13,472 bases of DNA from Planctomycetota bacterium (lineage in GTDB: Bacteria; Planctomycetota; Phycisphaerae; UBA1845): the NCBI GenBank assembly GCA_024277835.1, contig JAJRUK010000238.1:1-13472 (forward strand). The letters run 5' to 3'. The position numbers and the translations under genes are program-made. Positions 1-5,700 of this stretch are shown piece after piece (positions within the stretch are counted from its first letter, which is position 1; each line of letters opens with the position of its first letter). The notes under the pieces were generated by a model. The model ran no database searches, was not told the origin of the DNA, and saw only the letters and a list, made by a program, of their open reading frames with translations.

Positions 1-139
1 AACGCTTCGCGAAGAAACGGCAGCTTGGTCAACTGATGTCAACGCATCGCAACGTGGCGTTGATTGGCAAATGAAAGTCGAAGACGCACGGTGCAAACTG
101 AAGTCCGTGTATCCTAAAATTAAGCTGTGACGGAGCACT
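1..139 (+). mobile_element. Right end of a probable IS630-family insertion sequence
   Basis: The transposase tail ends at 130 and a CTAG tetranucleotide follows at 138-141. IS630-family elements are known to insert at TA, often within CTAG, and to duplicate the TA. I therefore place the element end at about 137-139. The left end is outside the window, so the terminal inverted repeat cannot be paired and the boundary is an inference. The CTA of this site is also the stop codon (TAG on the minus strand) of the neighbouring M14 gene. Confidence 0.45.
2..130 (+). CDS. IS630-family transposase, C-terminal fragment (runs in from left edge)
   Basis: Reading from base 2 gives 42 codons without a start, ending at TGA 128-130. 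The peptide has the spacing typical of the end of IS630-family DDE transposases: an acidic helix (LREETAAW), then N-A-S-Q-R-G-V-D-W, then the signature DARCKL followed by a Tyr-Pro pair (VYPKIKL) at the stop. In the family this tail follows the catalytic DDE domain and is usually written W..(R)RN....V.W.F...DAR.KL...YP. The DDE residues lie outside the window, so activity cannot be judged. The gene ends seven bases from the convergent stop of the M14 peptidase gene. Recognition rests on a short C-terminal motif; another DDE family with a similar tail is possible but less likely. Confidence 0.72.
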   Translation, partial: TLREETAAWSTDVNASQRGVDWQMKVEDARCKLKSVYPKIKL

Positions 140-803
140 AGCGTAAAGCGAGGGATAAGATCGCGCCGCAATTGTCTGCCCAGCACTGTTTGTGCGAGCT
201 TTGCGAGGGGAGTTCGAGCGTGATTGTCGAAATTTGTCGCTCGACGCCCGCCCAGTTTCCAAAGCTCCCTGGTGTCGGGTAGCCAATCGACGCCTCGACG
301 GGGTATCCGTTGATGCGACTCATACGGGTAGCGAGTCGCTTCGCTGGGCCGTCGAAGTTGTTGCAGAAGCGGTTGCCGCTGATCGAGTGGACAGTAAGGA
401 TGACGGCGGGCTTGTGTCGCTCAATGCAGCGAATAACTGCACGGGTTTCGGGTTCACTCGCAGGCTTGTCGCCGCCGAACATTCGACTCCGCCGATCACC
501 ACAGATCCAGTTTTTCGTTGGAAAGTTTCGGTTGAGGTCGATCTTGTTGGCGTTTCGTCGTTTTCGGAGTGCATACCCGTCTGGGTTGACCAGCGGAATG
601 ATGATCCAATTCGCGCGGCGTTGCAACGATGGGTCGGTCGTGAGGAAGTCAATGAATTTTTCACAGAGGCGAACGCTCTTAGGTTCGTCACCGTGGAAAC
701 CGCCGAGAAGTAGGATCTTTTTCAATCTTGGACGATGGGTAGTCGTGCTTATTGCTCGAATGGGGCGGCGCTCGACTGACTTTGCAATGGTTGCTGCGCG
801 CAC
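138..803 (-). CDS. M14-family zinc carboxypeptidase, MpaA-like (murein peptide amidase type)
   Basis: A 221-residue protein with the complete M14 metallopeptidase site. Zinc ligands are H37 and E40 in FHGDE and H139 in TVHS. Substrate-binding residues N91 and R92 lie in LNRNF, and the catalytic Glu is E197 in TLELP. The NPDGY motif (73-77) and the N-terminal SVERRPI segment are typical of MpaA-like enzymes, which cleave the gamma-D-Glu-diaminopimelate bond of murein peptides released during wall turnover. No signal peptide is visible, so it is probably cytoplasmic, as E. coli MpaA is. Length fits that group. The start is GTG at 803, the only usual start codon after the in-frame TAG of accA 42 bases upstream; its Shine-Dalgarno is weak. 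It is likely cotranscribed with accA. The C-terminus ends at a CTAG that may be an IS target site. Family certain; substrate inferred. Confidence 0.85.
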   Translation of the reverse strand: MRAATIAKSVERRPIRAISTTTHRPRLKKILLLGGFHGDEPKSVRLCEKFIDFLTTDPSLQRRANWIIIPLVNPDGYALRKRRNANKIDLNRNFPTKNWICGDRRSRMFGGDKPASEPETRAVIRCIERHKPAVILTVHSISGNRFCNNFDGPAKRLATRMSRINGYPVEASIGYPTPGSFGNWAGVERQISTITLELPSQSSHKQCWADNCGAILSLALR

Positions 804-845
804 GCCAAGCTCACTTGTGTCAAGGGCGGTGAAAAATCCGTTCTG

Positions 846-1961
846 CTAGACCTTCGCGGCTCCGCGGCGGCCGATGCGGGTGCTTAGGCGCGAAGATCGT
901 GACGTTGACTTTCGCGGGTGTTTGGGTTTGGTTGTTTTTTCCGCTTCCGACGGGTCTTCGAAGAAGTTCCCAAGGTTGCGAAGTCGCGTCGCCCGCCGAC
1001 CCAGGAGTGTGTCAATTCGAGAGCGCTTCAACGTGTCTAGCGTCGTGTTGAGGTATTTTTCGAGGTTGGCTGCCGTTGTTTCTGTGTCGCGATGAGCACC
1101 GCCGATGGGTTCGGGGATAACGTCATCGACGAGGTCTAACTTCGAAAGCTCCTTGGCAGTTAGCTTGAGTGCTTCCGCAGCGTGCTTTCGTTTGTCAGCG
1201 GTCTTCCACAAGATCGCGGCGCATCCTTCGGGTGAGATGACAGAATAGAACGAGTTCTGAAACAGCGCGACGCGATCAGCCACACCAATACCCAGCGCCC
1301 CGCCGCTTCCGCCTTCGCCGATGACGACGCTGACGATCGGCGTTCGCAGTCGAGACATTTCCATCAGATTAACGGCGATGGCCTGAGCAATGCCGCGCTC
1401 CTCAGCCCCCAGACCCGGGTAAGCGCCCTGTGTGTCGATCAGGCAGACGACGGGCAGGCCGTACTTCTCAGCCATGCGCATTTTCAGAAGCGCTTTGCGG
1501 TAGCCCTCCGGGTGGGCGCATCCGAAGTTGCACGCCATGCGTTCTTTGATGTCTTTGCCCTTGTTATGACCGATGACCATGACCTTATGCCCACCAACGC
1601 GAGCGAACCCGGTAATCATAGCGCGGTCGTCGGCGAAGGTGCGGTCTCCGTGAAGCTCGCAGAAGTCACGGAAGACGGTCTTGAGGTAGTCGGTGGTCAG
1701 CGGGCGCTTGGGATGGCGCGCGACCATGACGGTCTCCCACGGAGTGAGATTCGAATAAAGTCGGCGCATCGTCGTCCGAAGACGGGTGCGTTGCTGCTTA
1801 ATATCTGCGCTGAGATCAGCCCCCGAGTCGCGTGCTTCGCGCTCCATTTCAGCGATGTCGTATTGGATTCGCTGAAGCGGTTTTTCAAATTCGAGGAAGC
1901 TCACCGCGTCCGCTTTCGACGCGGACTTCGCGGCTGGTGTTGCGGTTAGTACATCGCTCAT
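846..1961 (-). CDS. accA: Acetyl-CoA carboxylase carboxyltransferase subunit alpha
   Basis: AccA pairs with AccD to transfer the carboxyl group from carboxybiotin to acetyl-CoA, giving malonyl-CoA for fatty acid synthesis. Recognisable AccA segments in order: FLEFEKPL near the N-terminus (22-29), a coiled region, ARHPKRP (81-87), the crotonase-like core starting at LHGDRTFADDRA (103-114), GHNKGKDIKERMACNFG (131-147), IDTQGAYPGLGAEERG (175-190), and the glycine-rich GEGGSGGALGIG (215-226) that forms an oxyanion hole. ATG 1961 is chosen because the AccA homology starts soon after it; a TTG at 2021 would add 20 unrelated residues. The protein has 371 residues against about 319 in E. coli. The excess is mainly a Lys/Arg/Ser-rich tail from about 340 to the end. 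No accD is nearby, as is common when accA and accD are unlinked. Confidence 0.96.
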   Translation of the reverse strand: MSDVLTATPAAKSASKADAVSFLEFEKPLQRIQYDIAEMEREARDSGADLSADIKQQRTRLRTTMRRLYSNLTPWETVMVARHPKRPLTTDYLKTVFRDFCELHGDRTFADDRAMITGFARVGGHKVMVIGHNKGKDIKERMACNFGCAHPEGYRKALLKMRMAEKYGLPVVCLIDTQGAYPGLGAEERGIAQAIAVNLMEMSRLRTPIVSVVIGEGGSGGALGIGVADRVALFQNSFYSVISPEGCAAILWKTADKRKHAAEALKLTAKELSKLDLVDDVIPEPIGGAHRDTETTAANLEKYLNTTLDTLKRSRIDTLLGRRATRLRNLGNFFEDPSEAEKTTKPKHPRKSTSRSSRLSTRIGRRGAAKV

Positions 1962-2040
1962 GTTGATTGCTCGCGTGGTTCGTTGGTCGCCCGCCCGCGC
2001 CACAGGTTCGGCGTCACCCAAAGGGGACGGAGGTTACTCG

Positions 2041-2071
2041 ATTATCCGGTTTCTACAAGCAGTTTCGCCAA
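2041..2071 (-). promoter_or_regulatory. Weak candidate sigma70-type promoter for accA
   Basis: Read on the minus strand, TTGGCG (2066-2071) and GATAAT (2041-2046) are separated by 19 bases, longer than the preferred 17. A transcript starting here would have a leader of about 70 bases before ATG 1961. The -10 is good (5 of 6), but the spacing lowers confidence. Nothing better was seen in the gap 1962-2170. Confidence 0.25.
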
Positions 2072-2134
2072 GATTCCTCGATGATTCCGCCGTCTTTTGT
2101 GTGTTTTCACAACGACAGAAATGGTTGTAAGTGC

Positions 2135-2158
2135 GTTCTGGGCAACATGTTACAGAAC
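2135..2158 (-). terminator. Inverted repeat just after the GyrI-like gene, possible terminator
   Basis: GTTCTG (2135-2140) pairs with CAGAAC (2153-2158), and the loop contains the small palindrome AACATGTT (2144-2151). It starts 12 bases past the stop codon of the minus-strand GyrI-like gene, where a terminator is expected. There is no T-run after it on the minus strand, so it could instead be an operator in the accA upstream region or have no role. Confidence 0.3.
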
Positions 2159-2170
2159 GGTCACTCGATG

Positions 2171-3385
2171 CTATGGCTGTTTTGGTTGAAAGTCGTCCGG
2201 GGACTGTTTCGTGAGGATACGGAGCAGGGCCTTCTGGACAGTCGGGGCGTCGATCTTGTCGGTGAGAAGGTCGGAAAAAAGGCGGTCGAGCTGTTCGAGG
2301 GCGTCATCGACGATGCGAGTCTGGCGGCCCTTCTTGCTGGGCTGTTTGAATGTCGATGCGAGCTTGGTGCCAAGGACGTGCGTGTAGCGATCGGTCAGCG
2401 CGCCGCTGAGGTTTGTAATGGGCGCAGCATCAGTACCATACTTTGTCTTGGCGAGATGTGCGATCGTACGGACCCGCATGACCTTGGGGCCAATGGTTGC
2501 GGTCTGGAAGCGGGACCACTGGTCGCGCGGAGGGATGAGGCGAAGGGCTAGCTGATGGAATTCGCCTGATTCGCGATCGACGTTGTGGCTCGCTCTTTCG
2601 GGCGGTCTGGTTGTTGTTCTCGGTTTCGGTTTTGGTTGCTCGAGTTGTGTCGGGACGGGCGGCGGTCTTGTTTCTTCGCGCCTCGTGGATGTTTTTCCTG
2701 TCGGCTCGATTTGTGGGGGCGTGCCCTGGGAAATCACTTCTTGCTTGCGGATTGCGACGGGTGTCGATACCGGCGCTGCTGTTGGTTCTCCGGTCGCGGG
2801 TGGTGACGACGGGACGGTTTTAGTAGTCAGGGTTGGGGTCAGGGTCAGGGTCGGGGTCGCTTTTTGCACGACGAGTTGGATCTCGACGCGGCCCGGGCCT
2901 TTCCGCGAGGAAGGGTAATGTTCGATCACCGGACCTGTCGGTTCGTAGCCATTTTCCCTCGACCATGCTGCCAGGGCTGTGTAGTGTCGGGCGAGGGTGG
3001 ACGCAGTGTTCTCAACGCGCATCCATGCGACGAGTTCGGACGGTTGGGTTTCCGCCTCGAAACCGTCGGGCGCGATTTTTCCAATTTCAAGGACAAACCC
3101 GACCTTCGCCTGGAGGTTCGCAGGGCTGACTTTTCGCGGGTCTGCGTTGTAGCGAACGAAGAGGGGGGCTGCGATATCCTGAGCGCTGCGCACCTTCGCG
3201 ATCGTTGGGCCTATGGACCAGTACGCTCCGGTGTGGGGGAGGTAGACGATTCTTGCTCGCGGTGCTTCCTTGATGGCGATCGCAGGTTGGGCGGACGCGT
3301 TCGGTGCTTTCGCATGCCCGGGGCTGGTTTGTGCCAGGCCAGCGACGCAGAGCAGGTTTGCCAGTATGTTTAGGTAGATACTCAT
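2171..3385 (-). CDS. Secreted protein with GyrI-like effector-binding domain, Pro/Thr-rich linker and unassigned C-terminal domain
   Basis: A 404-residue protein. Residues 1-25 are hydrophobic and end in a plausible signal-peptidase site (GHA, then KA). Residues about 43-172 resemble the GyrI-like small-molecule-binding fold: ARIVYLPHTGAY near the start, a VGFVLEIGK strand, and the closing pattern LARHYTALAAW...NGYEPTGPVIEHY. Residues about 175-270 form a low-complexity linker rich in Pro, Thr and Lys, including a TPTLTLTPTLT repeat. Residues about 271-404 form a charged, mostly helical domain I do not recognise. ATG 3385 follows a good AGGGA ribosome site. A TTG at 3427 in the same frame would add an Arg/Lys-rich n-region, which the shorter signal lacks, but it has no ribosome site. 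GyrI-like domains usually sense ligands in the cytoplasm or in AraC regulators, so an exported one is odd. No DNA-binding domain is seen. Function unknown. Confidence 0.8.
   Translation of the reverse strand: MSIYLNILANLLCVAGLAQTSPGHAKAPNASAQPAIAIKEAPRARIVYLPHTGAYWSIGPTIAKVRSAQDIAAPLFVRYNADPRKVSPANLQAKVGFVLEIGKIAPDGFEAETQPSELVAWMRVENTASTLARHYTALAAWSRENGYEPTGPVIEHYPSSRKGPGRVEIQLVVQKATPTLTLTPTLTTKTVPSSPPATGEPTAAPVSTPVAIRKQEVISQGTPPQIEPTGKTSTRREETRPPPVPTQLEQPKPKPRTTTRPPERASHNVDRESGEFHQLALRLIPPRDQWSRFQTATIGPKVMRVRTIAHLAKTKYGTDAAPITNLSGALTDRYTHVLGTKLASTFKQPSKKGRQTRIVDDALEQLDRLFSDLLTDKIDAPTVQKALLRILTKQSPDDFQPKQP
2830..2856 (+). repeat. G-tract repeat, potential G-quadruplex, within the GyrI-like gene
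   Basis: Five G-runs occur on the plus strand: 2830-2832, 2835-2838, 2842-2844, 2848-2850 and 2853-2856, with spacers of two or three bases. This satisfies the usual G3+N1-7 quadruplex pattern. The plus strand is the template strand of the gene. The underlying unit is a GGGTCA-like hexamer encoding the Thr-Leu-Thr-Pro part of the linker, so it may simply be a short tandem repeat that expands and contracts. Confidence 0.6.
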
Positions 3386-3398
3386 AAGTTTGTCCCTT

Positions 3399-3427
3399 CG
3401 GATACGGATAGTAACCGGTTGCGTCAA
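3399..3427 (-). promoter_or_regulatory. Candidate promoter for the GyrI-like gene
   Basis: On the minus strand TTGACG (3422-3427, 5 of 6) is followed after 17 bases by TATCCG (3399-3404, 3 of 6). The spacer contains the perfect palindrome AACCGGTT (3413-3420), a possible operator. A second copy of the -10-like hexamer lies at 3405-3410. The region is shared with the divergent MazG-like gene, for which I see no convincing promoter. Confidence 0.35.
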
Positions 3428-3488
3428 GGGCGGTTGCGGAGAATCGTGAGAAAAGGTGTGTTTGGGGTCGTTTGGGTTGGGCGGGAAT

Positions 3489-3493
3489 GGAGG
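3489..3493 (+). promoter_or_regulatory. Ribosome binding site fixing the GTG start of the MazG-like gene
   Basis: GGAGG lies seven bases before GTG 3501. This decides in favour of 3501 over an in-frame start at 3456, which would add a Gly/Cys-rich stretch foreign to the family. Confidence 0.7.
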
Positions 3494-3500
3494 TTGCGGC

Positions 3501-3851
3501 GTGAATGATCGGACGACGACGGTTGGTGAGCTGACGGCGCTGGTTGAGGAGTTTGTGGCAGAGCGCGAATGGCAACCATTTCATGATGCAAAGAACCTCT
3601 CGGCCTCGATCGCGATCGAGGCGGCGGAGTTGATGGAACATTTCCAATGGGTTCGCAGCGAAGACCTTGATGCGATTCGCAAGCAGCCTGAGAAGATGGC
3701 GGAAATTCGTGAGGAAGTCGCGGACATCGCGGCGTATCTGCTTTCGTTTTCGCATTGGATGGGGATTGATGTTGCGTCGGCGCTGGCGGATAAGATGAAG
3801 AAAAACGCGGTGAAGTATCCGGTGGAGAAGTTTAAGGGGCGTTATGAATGA
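3501..3851 (+). CDS. MazG-like / dCTP pyrophosphatase-type nucleotide pyrophosphohydrolase
   Basis: A 116-residue all-alpha NTP pyrophosphohydrolase that should split a nucleoside triphosphate into monophosphate and pyrophosphate. The pattern W24-Q-P-F-H28 followed by KNL and then IAIEAAELMEHFQW matches the RS21-C6/DCTPP1 branch, which prefers dCTP and modified dCTP. Magnesium ligands are the EXXE pair E40 and E43 and the second pair E72 and D75 in REEVADIAAYLL. The length is normal for the single-domain form. The start is GTG with a strong ribosome site. Likely role is cleaning the nucleotide pool; substrate is inferred from the motif only. The gene is convergent with the next one. The codons around the first metal motif form a 20-bp perfect palindrome (3603-3622). 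Confidence 0.9.
   Translation: MNDRTTTVGELTALVEEFVAEREWQPFHDAKNLSASIAIEAAELMEHFQWVRSEDLDAIRKQPEKMAEIREEVADIAAYLLSFSHWMGIDVASALADKMKKNAVKYPVEKFKGRYE
3603..3622. repeat. 20-bp perfect palindrome inside the MazG-like gene
   Basis: GCCTCGATCGCGATCGAGGC equals its own reverse complement. It covers the codons for Ala-Ser-Ile-Ala-Ile-Glu-Ala, just at the EXXE metal motif. The centre is built from overlapping CGATCG units, which are common throughout this window. Confidence 0.85.
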
Positions 3852-3930
3852 TAGGGGGCTGGCGCGATCGACCGGGGCGTTTTCTTGTTTGGCGGTCGTC
3901 CTCGGCGGTTGTGCGTCCGCGCGGGCGTAA
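3844..3930 (+). CDS. Possible 28-codon lipoprotein-signal-like small ORF
   Basis: ATG 3844 overlaps the end of the MazG-like gene and reads 28 codons to TAA 3928-3930. The peptide has an early Arg, a hydrophobic stretch (CLAVVLGG) and a lipobox-like L-G-G-C at residues 20-23, followed by only five residues (ASARA). It could be a tiny lipoprotein translated by coupling, a remnant of a lost lipoprotein gene, or chance. The stop falls inside the hairpin at 3917-3940. No ribosome site of its own is clear. Confidence 0.2.
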   Translation: MNDRGLARSTGAFSCLAVVLGGCASARA

Positions 3931-3940
3931 AGCCACGCGG
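3917..3940. repeat. REP-like hairpin between convergent genes
   Basis: CCGCG (3917-3921) pairs with CGCGG (3936-3940), and GGC (3924-3926) pairs with GCC (3932-3934) around the loop GTAAA. The text GGGCGTAAAGCC between GC-rich arms looks like the dispersed intergenic hairpins I associate with planctomycete genomes; that association is from memory. It sits between two converging stop codons and could act as a bidirectional stop, although no T-run follows. Confidence 0.4.
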
Positions 3941-3966
3941 CTCAGGGGGGTGGATGGGGAGCGGGT

Positions 3967-4584
3967 TTATTGTTTCTTGGCTTCGCTTCTGATCTTGTCG
4001 ATGATGGTTAGCCACGTTTTTGTTGCGTCGCATAGTTCATAGCGAAGCACGTCGGCGAGCAGGACGTTGTCCTTTTGCTCCAGGGCTTCTTTGACTTGAA
4101 GAAGCACCTCCTTGGGTTTGACCAGTGCGTCCATGAACGGAGTCTCGCCGATCGTGAAGGTCTCGGGGTTGATCGCTAACATTTCGATGGACTTGGCGAG
4201 TGCTTCGTGAATTTTCCCCCAGATGCTCATGCATTCGCCGAGTTCGCGTAGTGCGTCGGATGGGTTCTCTCCGTCGAGGCGGTCGGCGATGTCCTCGGTC
4301 GCGCGTTCTGTTTGTTCAAGCGAGTCGAAGCAGTGGTTCATCGCTTCGGTGACGAGGTGTGCTCGCGTGCCGGTGAAGATTTCGAGCTTCTCGCACTCGG
4401 GGATCGGTTTGGCGAGGGCTGCCTCCATCGTCTCGCTGTCCAGACGACTGCCGTTGCAAGCGAGGGCGATGACGAGTCGGTCGTCGGCGCAGTGCTCCTC
4501 CTGAACGTGGCGGACCGCGTCTTCGAGGGTTCCGTCATCAAAGTATTCGGGATCGACAATCTTGTCGTCGAGGTAGAGTTCCAT
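3967..4584 (-). CDS. Unassigned 205-residue protein, beta-grasp-like N-terminus plus helical C-terminus
   Basis: I do not recognise a named family. Residues 1-75 alternate strand, helix, strand (MELYLDDKIV, TLEDAVRHVQEE, DRLVIALACNG, EKLEIFTG), which resembles a small ubiquitin-like beta-grasp fold. Residues about 76-205 are almost wholly helical and acidic, with heptad-like Leu spacing, suggesting a helical bundle. There is no signal peptide or membrane segment, so it is probably cytoplasmic. Cys occurs at 32, 43, 64, 85, 118 and 185, but not in a CxxC arrangement. ATG 4584 follows GGAG at a spacing of eight. A good promoter lies at 4646-4673, so the gene has its own transcript although it follows the PIG-L gene on the same strand. 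The fold suggestions are inference from pattern only. Confidence 0.75.
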   Translation of the reverse strand: MELYLDDKIVDPEYFDDGTLEDAVRHVQEEHCADDRLVIALACNGSRLDSETMEAALAKPIPECEKLEIFTGTRAHLVTEAMNHCFDSLEQTERATEDIADRLDGENPSDALRELGECMSIWGKIHEALAKSIEMLAINPETFTIGETPFMDALVKPKEVLLQVKEALEQKDNVLLADVLRYELCDATKTWLTIIDKIRSEAKKQ

Positions 4585-4645
4585 TTCAAACAGCTCCGGT
4601 CATGCGTTGCAATCGTTGCGTCTCGCGAATTTCGTCCTCTTAGAA

Positions 4646-4673
4646 ATTATCGGCATCGAACGGGGATTGCCAA
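4646..4673 (-). promoter_or_regulatory. Sigma70-like promoter for the 205-residue gene
   Basis: On the minus strand TTGGCA (4668-4673) and GATAAT (4646-4651) each match five of six consensus bases, with a 16-base spacer. The expected start is near 4639, giving a leader of about 55 bases to ATG 4584. It lies in the gap after the PIG-L gene stop. Confidence 0.6.
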
Positions 4674-4706
4674 CGCACGTATTGGTTCGCTATCCGCGCC
4701 CCGAGG

Positions 4707-5468
4707 CTATTTCGGCGGCGCTTTGGGGTCAAATGGGGGCGGAATCTTCCAGTCGCCCAGCGATGCCACCATGTCCGAGATGCCCAGCGGACGGGGTAAG
4801 GCGTATTTTTCGCCGTACTTCACCCCAATCGAAGAACCTTCGACGCCGTTGCCTGATCGAAGATAGTGTTCGAGTCCTTCAAAACGAGTTTCGTCAAATT
4901 GCGATTTGTAGCAGCGGATTGCTTCGATTTTTTGCTCGATGGTGTCGCTGATGTCAACGACGAAGGTCGAGTGGTAATGGTGAACCTCTGCACCGATGCC
5001 CACCGGTCGGTAGACCAGGTGGTCCACGCGGAACGGCTCTGTTTCGTCAAAGCGTTCGTTCCATTTTGTTAATTGTGAATAGAAACGTGACGCTTCTGTA
5101 ATAAGCTGAGCCTGGTAATGGTCTGGGGATGCGCCGGGTGTTCGACCTGCCATTCCGACGAGGATGCGCGGGCGGTATTTTCGCAGTGCTGTTGCAACAG
5201 CGTAACGAGCTTCGGGGCCGTCCATGAGCACGCGGTTGGGCAGGTCGAGCATGTCGCAGACCTGCACGCCGAGGACTTCAGCCGCTTGGTTCATTTCCTT
5301 TTTTCGCGTTTCCACGGACCCGCGCGGGGTTGGTTCGCCAATGGTCATGTGGACCATCCCGACCTTGTAGCCAAGCTTGACGAGCTTGGCGATGGTCCCG
5401 CCGGAGCCAATTTCGATGTCGTCCGGGTGGGGTGCGGTGAAGACAATGTCTAACTGTTGGTTGGCCAT
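4707..5468 (-). CDS. PIG-L/LmbE-family N-acetylglucosaminyl deacetylase, BshB1-like
   Basis: A 253-residue zinc deacetylase. The hallmark HPDD is at 14-17 (H14 and D17 contribute to zinc and catalysis), followed by IEIGSGGTIAKL. GEPTPRG (44-50) with a nearby TRKKE (54-58) and AAEVLGV is characteristic of the BshB1 branch. SPDH at 114-117 supplies the other zinc His. The segment HHYHSTFVVDIS with EAIRCYKSQF (182-191) is also typical. BshB1 enzymes deacetylate GlcNAc-malate in bacillithiol synthesis; related enzymes act on other GlcNAc conjugates. No bshA or bshC is in the window, so the substrate is open. The C-terminal tail is Pro-rich (PPPFDPKAPPK). No signal peptide. Start ATG 5468 has AGGA somewhat far upstream and a strong promoter at 5552-5580. 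Confidence 0.88.
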   Translation of the reverse strand: MANQQLDIVFTAPHPDDIEIGSGGTIAKLVKLGYKVGMVHMTIGEPTPRGSVETRKKEMNQAAEVLGVQVCDMLDLPNRVLMDGPEARYAVATALRKYRPRILVGMAGRTPGASPDHYQAQLITEASRFYSQLTKWNERFDETEPFRVDHLVYRPVGIGAEVHHYHSTFVVDISDTIEQKIEAIRCYKSQFDETRFEGLEHYLRSGNGVEGSSIGVKYGEKYALPRPLGISDMVASLGDWKIPPPFDPKAPPK

Positions 5469-5551
5469 CTTCTTGTGTTCCTATGTTGGCGTGGTTGGGT
5501 TGGTGATCTTGATCCCGTGTTTCTTGGTGGTTTGGAATGTCGCCCGAGCTA

Positions 5552-5580
5552 ACTATAGGCGGCGCGCGGGAGGCTGACAA
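5552..5580 (-). promoter_or_regulatory. Strong sigma70-like promoter for the PIG-L deacetylase gene
   Basis: On the minus strand TTGTCA (5575-5580) and TATAGT (5552-5557) each match five of six consensus bases, with exactly 17 bases between them, the clearest promoter in the window. The expected start is near 5545, giving a leader of about 75 bases to ATG 5468. It lies in the divergent gap with the GNAT gene. Confidence 0.65.
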
Positions 5581-5700
5581 GCTTATCGCGACGTACGATT
5601 GTATTGGTCGAGGCGAATAATGTTCGGCGTAGCGGCGTGAATCGTGTGTTTTTGCATGTGTGGCTGGTGCGCTGTGGGGGTTGTGTGTAAAATGTTGACC

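Noticed and set aside
192..849. Two plus-strand frames opposite the M14 gene
   Set aside because: The minus strand carries the complete M14 catalytic set; the plus frames have no motif.
3407..3412. GATAGT as a plus-strand -10 for the MazG-like gene
   Set aside because: No -35-like hexamer at usable spacing.
4312..4866. Plus-strand open frame of 184 codons
   Set aside because: It is antisense to the 205-residue gene and the end of the PIG-L gene and would run through the promoter at 4646-4673.
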